Shown here piece by piece: positions 11,067-22,600 of a DNA stretch of 64,000 nt (position 1 is its first letter; each line of letters begins with the position of its first letter). The position numbers were made by a program, and so were the translations under genes. Source of the DNA: Gymnorhina tibicen (taxonomy: Eukaryota > Chordata > Aves > Passeriformes > Artamidae). The notes under the pieces are model-generated. The model searched no databases, was not told where the DNA came from, and saw nothing but the letters and a program-made list of their open reading frames with translations. Where the stretch lies: contig VXAZ01009468.1 of assembly GCA_013399875.1 (NCBI GenBank), positions 1,237,347-1,301,346 on the forward strand, given 5' to 3'.

Positions 11067-14000
11067 AACTGTGAAAATCTTTAGCCATTCTTTTGTCTAA
11101 AACCAAATTAATTTGTCACCTGGGCTTGCTCCCATTCCTTGGGTGCAGTCAAATAGCCATGAGCCATGATGCTGCTGAAGGCAGTCAATTTAACAGTGAA
11201 GAATAATCAGAGAGCTCCCTCCAGCCATATCCCTTTGTTCCCTGACACAGCCTCATGTCAGAGGACAGGAAAAGAAAGAGCATGCCCTATCTCCTTCTTT
11301 ATATTCCATTGAGGAGCTGTCTATGAAGTGGTATCCTCTAAGGTTGCTCCCTTCCTCTTTTATATGTCCAGAATGAATAACACAGATAAGAAAGACTAGA
11401 GAATGTACCTTAAAGACCAAGAAGGTGACAAAAGGCCTAAACTGTGGCCTCAGTCTTTCTCACATTATTCTAGTGCCTTCACTGGTCTTCTGGGAACTTA
11501 GCCTATCTGCATTAGGAGAGGAATAAGCGTGCTGCATTTTAGAACAGTATTTCCTGTTTTGGAGAAAGAGCTCCAGGTCTCCCCAAAGCTGTATGTATTT
11601 AATGGGTAGAAGGAAGAAAAGAGATGCTGGTTATTTATTCAGAAAAAAATAACAAGTGTCTCTCATTGGATTACTCTAGAAATTGGCCATAAGCCAGGAG
11701 ACAGCCAAAGTCCTTAGCCACGAGCATGGCTACGCCCTTTGTCAGCACCAACAATGGAGAGTCAGTGGAGCCTGAGCCATGCTGGAGGCTGTTGACAACC
11801 TGATTTGTTTGCCAGCCTTTTGGGTGACATGTGGATGGCCTGCAGCTTACACTTCATGGATTAGTGTTCATGGCAAATGATATCAAAAGTCTTCTGGCAC
11901 ATTCACAAATTCTGGCACCATTAAGTACATTAAGTCAGCTCGTTGGAGTGCTGATGGTGCACATAATCCAGAGCATGTAATAACCCTGGGCTCCAGGCTG
12001 AGATAACGAGAGTCTCTCTGATCACACAAGACTTTGGCCAGGGAGCAAAGGGGAAGAGCTTAGGGAGAAATCTAAAGAAAGAAGAAAATAAGCTCTTCAG
12101 CTGAGTAGCAGCACTCTCCAGGAAGGGCCAGGCAGAGCAATAACTTCTGTTAGCAGTGGTACAACTAAAATACGGTGAGCATACACACAGCAGAGGGCAA
12201 TCACATCTTCATTGTTGTAAAAATTCAACATCCCACCCAGAAAAGCTTGTCTGGACAGTAGCGGAATGCTGGAATGAGGCCTGGATGTTAGCAGCTAGTG
12301 AGAAGTCAATGGGGGGAGCTCACGACCCACCAGGAATAATTTTTCTTCAAGATCTTGAATAAATAGTGAGAAGCTGTTGTGGTCCTTTTTAAAAGGCTTC
12401 AGAAACAAGGCAGTTAAAAGGAAATAATCAAAGTGGTAGAGTTGGGACCTGCATCTGCTAATGATGTACACATGTAATTTTTGCATGCAAAACTCATGCT
12501 ACTGAAGTTGCAAAAGACAGAGCGGGTGCTTCAAGTTCACTCTCCTGGTTTTGCAAACAATCTGCTAGTTTGTGCCTGCAAGTGAGAGATGACTGTGTAT
12601 CTGCTTTTCTGCAAACGTGACATTGGTAGTCCTCTGTTTCAAAATTTGGCTCTGGTGGTCTGCTGGATGTGTCTCATCTAATCTTACCTGTCATACTTTC
12701 AGTCTAAAATGTATGGTTAATGTCCCTTGAACAGTGTTTTAGTTTTTATATAGTGTTGTTATAAAGTCCTGAGGTGAGCATGAGATTTTCCGAGCGTGCC
12801 GTAAGTAGGTTGCCAACACTTCGGCCCGGAGTACGTGTCCTCCTATAGGCTTAGGGCACAGGGTTTGCTGATCATGTTCCATCATCAACAAGATGTTATT
12901 TTACAATAAATAGTACCATAGAGACTGCCAGGACTTCTTCCTCAGGTGGCTGCAGTGCGAGGGAAAGCAGTGAGGAGGCTCCAAGGATTTGTGCAGACCA
13001 AGGTCTCCCTTTGCCCAGTTGAAGCATTAGTGAAGTGAGAGAGACGCAGGCTGGATCTAAACCTGTGGAATAATGGCCTCCACAGTTCAGTTGTGTTAAG
13101 TGCTGCAAGCCAGGAGCTTTTCTAGAACTGACAGAAAAAGTGCTGGTGCTCAGCTGCTTTACAGGATGAGCCCTGTATTCATCTGCTTTAATGAACGGCA
13201 TGGTGTCCATCTGCCGTGCACTGAAGTCACCTTTCCTTTCTGGGATTCTTATGAAGGCTTTTTAAAAGAAAAAGGAAAAGAAAAGAAATGCAGAGGATAA
13301 AAAAGTCCTTAATCTTTCAGAAATATGGGAACTTGGCTGTATTTCTAAGCAAACCCAGTTCCTTTAAGTAGTCGTATGCTGCGCATTTCCCAGAAGAGTA
13401 TTTTAATGAAGGTTGTTTTGTGGTTTGGGTTTTTTTAATTCTAATCAGTTTTAGCAAGATGAGTCTTGCACTTCCAATGCAGGGGTCTTGGCTGGGGTTT
13501 ACTCCCTTTTGCAAGCCTCTTTTCCAGTGAAATTCCTAGTGTCTTGATCTGTCCACTCTGCCATTCTCCACTTGAGAGATTGGTGGTCAAAAGTATCACA
13601 GGTTAATATTTCAGAACAGGGAATATTCAAATGTTTCCTACAGTTTCTTTAGCTAGAGCAATTTATTTTATCCTGGCGCTGCATGGGAATGCTCAGCAGG
13701 AAGGTCAGATAATAAATTCAAAAGCACAGATTTCTACATTGCCTTTTGTCATAGATTTATTATCAAGTGTGTCTCCTAAAGTCTATTTACATGCTTTTTC
13801 TTTTAGGTAATTAAATACTGTGCTGAACAGAGATTCTCCCAGCTTTTCACCCTTGGGGTAGCTATGTCAGAGAGATCTTTCTGCGTATCTAGATTCCCAC
13901 CCAGTTTGTAGTCTTCCCCTCAGTTTTGTCTTCCATTCTGTGGAAAAGCAGGCTGGACATCTTTGAATCTTTGGAGTTGGGGACTCTGCCCTTTGTGCAT

Positions 14001-17000
14001 TTTGGTTCACACATGCCCTGCTCTCTGCTGATCAGAATAATGTTGCTGACTACATGTGTCAAAAGAAGCCATCCTTCTAGGATTTTTGCTGCTTCAGTGG
14101 AATGAGTTGATTTTCATAGTAACTGGTGCTAAAAAGCTGTTGGCTGAATTTCTGGCTCCATTCAAGGTTTCACATCTGCACTGTAAGGTGGTTCCTTCAG
14201 TAAAAACAGGCCCGCCCAAGAAGCTCATGATATTTTTCTGCTCCTGGGTGGTGATCGCAAGCAACAATCTTCCTTGTGGTTATTTGGTGCTTCCAGGCCT
14301 GGCTGGGACCCAGGAAGATGCAGGAAGCACAGGAGACGGTATTGTGCAAAGGAGAAGACTTAACAGACTGGTGTTTTCTATATGTTTAGACATGGATGAA
14401 GCTCAAATTTCAGGGAAGGTTCAAATAAACCTGTATTTGTACTACAAGCAGATTTCTTGACCTTGCTAAACAACAGCACATCTCAGGCACAAACCCAGAC
14501 TGCTGTCAAATCTCATTATTTTAAAAGTGTCTCAATTTTTGTGTTTTGCTAAAAATAGTGATGGGGAGAGAACCTTTTCCATCTTTTTAAGCTCCTTGTG
14601 CAAACAATAGTTTGAAAACATGGGTTTGACAATCTTGAGTATCAGGCCAACTGTGCAACAAACTCAGCATTTCTTAATGGTACAGTTTTAGAGCCAGTTG
14701 ATTTTTGTAGGCTTTGATGGCAAGACTCAACCCTCGGGTCTTTAGAGATTGTCATCTCATTGACTCTTGGTACAGTTTTCTGGTGGACCCTATTCTTCTA
14801 CCAGGTTAACCCAGAAACCAGAATGCAACATTCCCAAATGCTGGTGTTTGGGTCCGAACATAGGCTTATGGAGTATCTGAAATGGTTTTGTTCTTTGTCC
14901 GCAGCACTAGCAAGGTGCTGCTTTAAAATCCTAGTGCCTGTGCATTCCCTGAATCCCTGTGTTCAGAGGTGCCTTACATTGTCAAGACAATATTCACAGT
15001 ATGCCTAGCTAATTTTAAATTATTGACTTTATAATTGGTGAATCTGTGAACGAAAGCCTTAGTACTGTTCAGTGAAGGCCTAAACTCCAAACCAAGACAA
15101 ATGCAGTTATTGATTTTAATTAACTGAGCCTGAAGTGATAGTAGCTCAAAGTAAGAATTGCTGAAGTGCCTTGTTGGCTTTGAGTTTCCCAAGGCTGCCT
15201 TGTGTTTGTCCTTCCCTTCTGTGGTGATCCACAAAGATCCCTGTCCTCTGGAATGTGAACTGCTAGCACTGCTGTCAAAATCAAGAGAAAGGTGACAGGA
15301 ATGACTTTTTCCCAGCCCATCCTTCTCTCCTGAGACGGTGCTGCTGGCAGCCAGCTCCATCAGGTGCGGGCTACCTGGCACCAGGACTGTGAAGGCTTTG
15401 GTCTTGCCTCTTGCTTGTCCTTGGCTTGTTCACACAGCTCTTGTAAGTGTTTGGAGGTTGTGGTGGATGGGGTGGGAGGAACAAAGCAATGAGACTATAG
15501 AAACTAGTTCTTTAGCTTAAATCTCTGTTTGGAGTCCTGCTTGGAGAGTAGGGCCAGCCAGGCTAAGGCAGGGAGCTGATAGCACTGCTGCATTCCTTGC
15601 CTGATTTTTCAATTGCTTTCGCTGTCCCTCGTATGGAATTCATTTTGTTATTTTGACTTTTCTCTGGCTAAAGTGTTTTATGTAGTACTTTGGATGTTAC
15701 TGAGTCATTGATAAGTACTAACAAACCATCTGCTTATCTCAATTTCAGCCAGAGGATAGGCTGCAAAGCGTGGCTGGGTTGGGTTTTTTTCTCCTTGTTT
15801 CATTCTTTTTTTCTCCTTCTAATATGTCAGAGAAAACTGCAGCAGAGGGCACTGTGTGGTTAGGTTTCAGGGGAACACTTACTGAATTGCACTGGGTGGC
15901 TGGGAGCAACCTCCTCCTGAATGCCTGTACGACTAAATAACAGAATATTAAAAGCACTTCCTCTGAACATGAGGGTTTTAGGGTTTAGAAAGTAGGCTTT
16001 TTTATATTGTAAGGACTTGGCTGTTTTAATTTTTAGAGTACCTGGGAAGTGCTGGCATCAGGATCTTTTTCTATTCTGTGCAGGATTTGAAAGACAGCCT
16101 CATTAAAGGAGCAGCATAGAACACAGATGACATCGAGTAGGCAGGCTACCTATAATAATGTGATGTTTTGTCATTTATAATAGATAGTTCTTCCAAACCT
16201 TTGGGATTCCCACAGCACTTGGCAAATTAAATATTTGAACGTTGTTAAAGGGAAGCCCGTTCAAAGAGACCGGGCAGCTGTGAAGTGGGACACAGATGCC
16301 ACTGCAGGAAGAGGTGGAGTGCTGAAATTCCATTTAAGGGAAGTCCCCATTCACACAAAGCATGTCATGGGACATTTTTAAGTGTCTCTTCAATAAATAT
16401 GGCCTCGTTTGAGTCATGATTGGAGAGAACTGGGTACAGTAAATAACACGCAGTGTTTTCAGAGCACTGCTGCAGGGCTCATCACACAGCAAGCTGTATG
16501 CAACCCCCTTACCTTCAGCTGACAGTAGGGAGGTGGATCTGACACGTCTGGAAATGAAATCCATGCTTTAAAGAGTCTGTGTTTGTTCAGACTGGAGCCT
16601 GGCAGTGCAAAGCCATCTCCCGATGCCAGCCTTTGCTGTCAAGATAATGTTGATGATAATGTTAAGTTAATTATTTCTGGATCCTCAGGTCAGTGGTGAA
16701 GGTTTCTCTGGCAGATAGGGACACTGCTGGGATAAATACTGTACATCCCTGGGCTCTGGGGCAGGGCCTTGGGGTCACAGACGGTAGCAATTCACAGCAA
16801 AGCATAAACTACAAAAGAAGCTCATGATTGTTCTTGTGCTTGAAGTTAAGCATGTGCTTAGAAACAGAGTAATAGGCTATATTTATTTAATTTGTAAAGC
16901 TGGATTTCTGGAAGAGAGAAAGATACCAAGGAGAAAGATGGACTGGTCTGACACCACCCTGTCAAGGGACTGCCAGTGTGGCAGGACATGCTAAGGGTGA

Positions 17001-17255
17001 GGAGCAGATGGAGCCCTAGAGAATGCAGCTTGATCTCATGAGAGCAGGAAGTGCAGTCTGTCTTGTTTTGGGTCAAAATCAGGACGTCTTACTTCAGTGT
17101 AAGTTTATGACTTTCCTTTGGGTTATTAAAGAAAGTGGAAAGTAAAGAAGCAGCTATAAAAATGAACAGCATTAAAATCTCCAAAAATTAGAAGGCAAAT
17201 AAAAGGAATGAGCAGAAAGCCTTCCACTCTCTCCATCACATAAATGATGTTCTTA
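11067..17255. other. Intergenic AT-rich sequence, no gene recognised
   Basis: I see no exon, RNA gene or clear mobile element. The longest open frame (14056-14460, plus, 134 codons) lacks any known domain, has no flanking splice or conserved context and is of a length expected by chance. A small CpG cluster at 12789-12837 is listed separately under findings. Confidence 0.55.
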
Positions 17256-17338
17256 CCCTAGTAATGGGGACAGGAGGTGNACATAATACATAATGACTTA
17301 CTAGGGACTTGTGTCCCTAGTAATGGGGACAGGAGGTG
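17256..17338. repeat. 24-bp direct duplication next to an ambiguous base
   Basis: An exact 24-bp sequence starting ccctagtaatgggg occurs at 17256-17279 and again at 17315-17338. The only N in the window is at 17280, immediately after the first copy. This may be a short tandem repeat with an unresolved middle or an assembly join. Confidence 0.9.
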
Positions 17339-19171
17339 GTCAGGTGGCATTATTTAGCTGAATGGCCTGCGTCTCCATGTGTGCTCAGATAAAGTTCAAA
17401 ATGACCTTTAAAAAAATCCATTTTTAAAGATTCTTTTTACTTCAGAAAGGTCCAACTTTAGTAGCTTAAATTTAATTTTGTTCTTGAGGGAATCAGGTGT
17501 GGGGAAGGAAGGCAGTGCCAGAGATACTTACAGTAAACTAATAGCAGGTAAAATGTCATTTTAAAAGACTGAGTGGAAAGCATTTGCCATTGCAAAGAGG
17601 AAATTAATGAATTCTTTTCCCCTAATTCCTTTCCTCAGGTTTGATTTCTGATGTCTTTTCTGACTGCCTCTGCTTATGTTAACACGAACTGATTAGCTGG
17701 CTCATTGGTTAGACTGAACCCAGGGTCACAACACAGGGACTCTGTAGTGGCCAGCTGCACACACAGGCACAGGCATGGGGACACAAGTGTCTGCAGCTCT
17801 AGGAACACACAGCTCACAGGACAACCCCCACTGCTCCTTGGTAAGCACAGACTGTGGGTTTTTTCCCTGTAAATCTCCAGCAACAGAAGGATAAATTGAG
17901 TGCAAGCACTTTCACAGCTGTACCCTGTAAGGAACAGCAGTGACATGTTGTACATGGCCAGGGACTCCATTACTTCTTAAAAAGCAGTTGCACTCCTTAG
18001 TTCCCACACTACAGAAATCTGTCTTCAGGTTAGTAGTGATGCCAAGCCAAGGAGAGATTGCTGGGAAACTCCTGTCAGGACTGACTGGATGAGGCATTTT
18101 GGCACTGGCCTGTTACACGGGAGTGGAGCCACCTCTCTGATCCTGAGGTGGCCTTTGCTTTAATGGAAATTTGATTTTGAGCTCCTTTTAGTGTTTACTG
18201 TTCTTATGTAGAAAATAGATAGAAGTTGTGCCAATTTTCCCCAGTATGAATTTCAAAATGCACCATTGCAGCAACTGGTAAGAAAGGAAAGGAGTGGGCA
18301 AATGTGTTTTACAATCAACAGGGAAAAAAAGTACCATGTCAATCACTGGAGTGAGCAACAAAGTCTTCTACACTTATCATTGTTGTCCATAGAAAAACAT
18401 CCTTTCTTCAACTCATACTTCCTCTTTCTCCCTGGAAGATCCTGTCTGGATGCTGGGGACAGCTCAACACCTTCATTCTCTGAGTTTGAGGTCCACAACA
18501 CATGGTCTTCCTGTCTGAGAATTCCTAATGTCAAGCAAAGAACTGTTGCAGAGCCTCCCAGGACACTTCTTGCACTTAAAGTGTCCAGCTGCCTCTTGAA
18601 GTGAAGCTGGATTTAGCTGTTCTGGTAGCACTGGCTTGGCTTGTCCTTTGGTTAAGCTGCTGACAAGCTAATTCACACCACTTCATCTTCCCTGGAGATC
18701 CCAGCCTGCTCCTGGGCTTGTTTAGAAGCACAAAAGAGGTTGGGCTGGGGATGGACAGTCCAGAGTGCCCACGTGTAAAACCAGCATGGACTGGCCAATA
18801 TGCGAGGGTCGTGCAAGGCTGGCTGGGTCTGTTGCTGCCCTGGCATGGAGGGATAAGCAGCTCCTTGCAGACTGGGGACTCCGTGGTGCATTGGCTGAAT
18901 TTTTGCACGTGGCCCCCGTGTGCCTGGATCTCACTGCAGGGTGCTGCCAGGGCCTGGCCCCCTGCTCCCACCTCGGTGTGTCCCACAGATAATGTCCAAC
19001 AGGAGATCCAATTAGAAGCTTGACTGGCTAACCAGAAACAGCAGCTGGGAGCTGAAGTTGGTGTGCCTGCTGTGGATAAAATAGAAAACTCTACCTGCAA
19101 ATCCATCTATTGGAAATTACTGTGTCTTGATTCTTTATTGCTAAGGAATAGCCTATCTGCTTCCAGGCCTC
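17339..19171. other. Intergenic region left of the first LTR, no gene recognised
   Basis: Mostly unique sequence. From about 18650 to 19020 GC content is raised and long open frames appear on both strands (for example 18576-19106 minus). None has a recognisable domain, and the overlap of open frames on both strands suggests composition rather than coding. Confidence 0.5.
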
Positions 19172-19177
19172 TGATGC

Positions 19178-19594
19178 TGTTGTGGTCTGTCGTTTCCTGC
19201 GCTGGTATGGCATGCTGCAGCCTTCCCGGAGAGCGCTGCGGGGCTGCCTTGGGGACAGCGGCTGTCCCGCTTCCCGCAGCCCTTCCGGGCGGCCCCGCAG
19301 CGCTCCGGCTGGCTGTGGGCTCCACAACACGGTGGCAACAAAGGAGGCGAGAAGGCTCCCGGCATGGGAACCTCAGAGGAACTTCATTCACATGGTGACA
19401 GGCAGGCTCCCAGAGGCAGAGAGAGCACATGGCCTAATGGTCTCAGGGTGCAGGGGCGGTACATGGGCAGGGTTGGGGTACCAGGACCAATGGGGAGAAC
19501 CCGAGGGTGTGGCCAGGACTGCGGGGGGGAAGGGAGGACAATGTGGGAAGGGCAGGCATTTAGTAAGAGAAAGAATTGGAAATACAGCACCACA
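19178..19594 (-). mobile_element. Solo LTR of an endogenous retrovirus (copy A)
   Basis: A 417-bp solo LTR whose sense strand is the minus strand. It begins TGTGGTGCTG and ends CACAACA, the TG...CA ends of a retroviral LTR. It is flanked by a perfect 6-bp target duplication, plus-strand tgatgc at 19172-19177 and 19595-19600. It is closely similar over its whole length to the LTR at 48541-48956. The GC-rich half (19200-19340) is the presumed R/U5 part. The polyadenylation signal position reads AATGAA (19383-19388) instead of AATAAA. Six-bp duplications fit class II (ERVK-like) avian elements. No internal viral gene is present; the provirus was reduced by recombination between its LTRs. Open frames across it are by-products of GC content. 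Confidence 0.9.
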
Positions 19595-19600
19595 TGATGC

Positions 19601-22600
19601 AATGACTCATTCACAGGAGTCCAGTAACTCTTTGTTTTTTCTCTTCCTGCCACCAAACACAGTAGATCTCCCTCCAACAGCAGTTTGTGTTGGAGCTAAT
19701 TCTCTGTTGAGCCGTTATCATGGAAAACAAGAAATTCAAATATAATCCCACCGGCCTTTCCCTGCAGGAAGAGCTTGGACCTCGATGTACTGCTTTCCTG
19801 GGAACATCTGGAAGCTCAACTTTTTTTTGGTATTAGGTAGCTGAGAGTCTGGGCTGTCTGGATGACCCCAGGCAGATAGTCAAAGATGACTTTAAAGTCT
19901 GGATAATGTATTTCACAACAGTATAATCCTGCAATAGCCTGAGGGTTTAGAGTTGTTTTGTACTGTTTTTGATGTAGGGCTTATTTTAAGTTTTATGAAG
20001 AGATGTTGCTTTCTTAACTAGCACCGCAGTAGCTTAGGAGCTGTTCTGCAGAGAACCCACTTGCTTTAGGCTCTCTGCATAAAACCCAGCACTTCTGGGG
20101 GGGCTGTGTTCAGACACGAGCATGGCATGCACTGCCACTGCCACATGGAAAAAGATCTTTATCTTCCAGTGTCAGATTTATGTATGTGTGTGAACATGTG
20201 CTCGTACATGCAGAGAGGGAACTGCATGTCCTCACAGGCATGTGTCTGTACAGAGATGTGCAGAAACAAAGTCATACATGCAGTTCAGTTCAGGCCTCTT
20301 TATAATATTTGTTCATGTAGCAGTTGTGCATGTTTTTTTGTCTGCATCCTGACTCTGCTCAGATCTCTCACAAGTGTTGGTTTCACCTTAGCCCCAGAAT
20401 ACATGAAGTAGTGATGAAATCTAGAGAAAAAATACGGGGTCATAATGTAAGAGAACATTGTCAGAGTCCATTTTGAAGTATTTTCCTCACCCTTTCCCCC
20501 CAACCCCTTCTAGTCTAGTCATAAAAGGTGCTCCTGCTGGTTTTCTCCTCCAACATCTTTCCTTACAAACTTTACTAAGTAATCAGGTGTGATCAATTCC
20601 TGCGACTACTCTCCTGCTCCTTCACTTGCTCTTCTAGTGCAGAGCGATTGTGTAAAAAAGACCTCCTGGGGATGCTGCATTGATTTATTCTCAGCTGATC
20701 TGAAACTTCAGCCATTTTCTTTCCAACACTGTCCCTGGCAGAGCCTGCTCTGGGAAAAGAAGGATGCTCTGGATGCAGCCTCTGGTGTGTGATCTGGATC
20801 TGAAGCCTCGGACAGTCTCTCTGGTGCCAAGAGTGCAGCATGGCAGACGTGGCTCAGCTTCAGGCAGGGAAATGAGATAGAGGCTCAAAGGGAACACTTA
20901 AACGTTCCCTTTTTTTGCATCTATTTGGAAGCCACGACTAAAAAAGTCACCATATGTTTTCCTGACATCAGGACTCACAGGGGAGGTGGTATGAAATAAG
21001 GAGGGAGTTAGGAAGGTGAAGCTCTCTTCATTCATCTTCAGCACTGGAGTTTCACCAGTGCAGTATGAGAGACAGAGCACAAGGGGTATCAAATAACCAT
21101 GTAACCCAGATCCCTGGTGTTGGCCAGTAATGGGGGATGGTGGTAGAGTCCGGGAAAAGAAAATAAGAAAGAGGCCAAATGGATAGAGTGGTCTCTTCTG
21201 CAGCTTCTCCCCAGCAGCTGGCAAGCTGCAGTTCAAGGGAAAATCTTGGAACCCAGCATATGTTCTACTGAAGGAATTTTGCAAACAAGCTGGGTTTGCT
21301 GCCCCAGGGTGAAGATGGAGCTCAACAAAGAGGTCTCAGGGCAGAAGCACACACAACCCTAGAGGGGCCAGAGCAGCAGTTCAGACTTTGATCCTCCTGG
21401 AGCTGCAAGCACAGATGCAAATAATCCTCAGTGAAGTCTGCCAGTCACTCAGACAGAATTAGCCCAGCTGCACCATCCTTGCTCTTTCCACATTTGGAGA
21501 AATGAAACTCAGGGGCTGCACATCTATGCTCATGGTGCCAGTGTTGACCTTCTTTCTAGCTGAGAAAGATGAAAGAAGGGAGGGTTTGGATGCAATCAAA
21601 AAGCACCAGAACTCTGGCAACTCTGACAACAGTGACAACGCTCCCCCTGCCAAATCAAAGGGGTTTGGGTTAAAGCCTTGACGTCAGGGCTCTGTAAGGT
21701 ACACAGGATCACAAGATATGTGAGGTTAACAGAAAGTTAAAGCCCCAAGTATCAGAATGCCTGTGTTTTCAGCACATCTGTGTTTTCAGTTTGGATTAAG
21801 TGCTATGACACCCTTTGATACAGGAGCCACCTTACAGCCTGCCTGTAGCTGTAACCAACAGAGGCTGCTTCTTTTTGCTCCCTCTTCCCTTTGGTGCACA
21901 GCACATTGCATCACTGGAGCAGGATGAGGATAGGGAAACCCTTTGACCCCAGTGTGCACCCTTTGTGCATCTGGGAGAATACAATCTGCTTCTCCCCTCA
22001 AGCAATTATAAGTGATACCTATTTTGCTATTCAAGGACCGTGATTTCAACACTCGAGGGGTTAATGCACTGGGGAGGCAGCTGAGGCTTTCATGCCGGTG
22101 CTGTATCTAACAGCACAGTTTCCAGGAAGATGAATATCCGTAACCAAGTAGCGCAGCAGAGCCCAAAGCCTGTTCAAAAGAATTCTTTTTGATGATCTGG
22201 TTTTATTACTTTCAATGAACTGGAGTCTCCAAGGTACCAGTGAATAAGGGATGCTGCAAAGCCGCATCTTGTATACATGTTTCAAGCTGCGTCTGCTGGT
22301 GCTGAAAAGGATGAAAGAGAAACTGCTTAGCAATGACCCAAGGGCCCAAACCCAGCTCAAGCTTCCATGGGGCATTTGCTGAGACAAAAAGAAGATCTTA
22401 ACCATTTGCACTGGGACATGACAACTGGGACACAGCCTACATCATTTGCTGGCCCCACTGGGAAAACTAATCCATTTCCAGGACAGAGCATGTGGCATGT
22501 GTTATGTGTTTCATAAAAGCTCTTTGCCAGCTGGAAATGAAAAATACGTAATGTCAAATCAGGAACGGGTAGATGTGAATTATGGGGCTCTGTGCTATCT

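Noticed and set aside
14056..14460. A 134-codon open frame on the plus strand
   Set aside because: No recognisable domain, no CpG island, no splice or promoter context, and a length expected by chance in 64 kb.
18576..19106. A 176-codon open frame on the minus strand beside LTR A
   Set aside because: Lies in GC-rich DNA with open frames on both strands and no domain similarity.
19182..19745. A 187-codon open frame on the plus strand
   Set aside because: Runs antisense through solo LTR A; its counterpart in LTR B is the 48514-49053 minus frame. An LTR artefact, not a gene.
20887..20916. Hairpin with T-run as a possible small RNA or terminator
   Set aside because: No pol III promoter boxes or known small RNA; bacterial-type terminators do not apply in this nuclear DNA.
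21679..21686. Consensus CRE palindrome TGACGTCA
   Set aside because: A single 8-bp match in intergenic DNA without other promoter signs is not enough to call a regulatory site.
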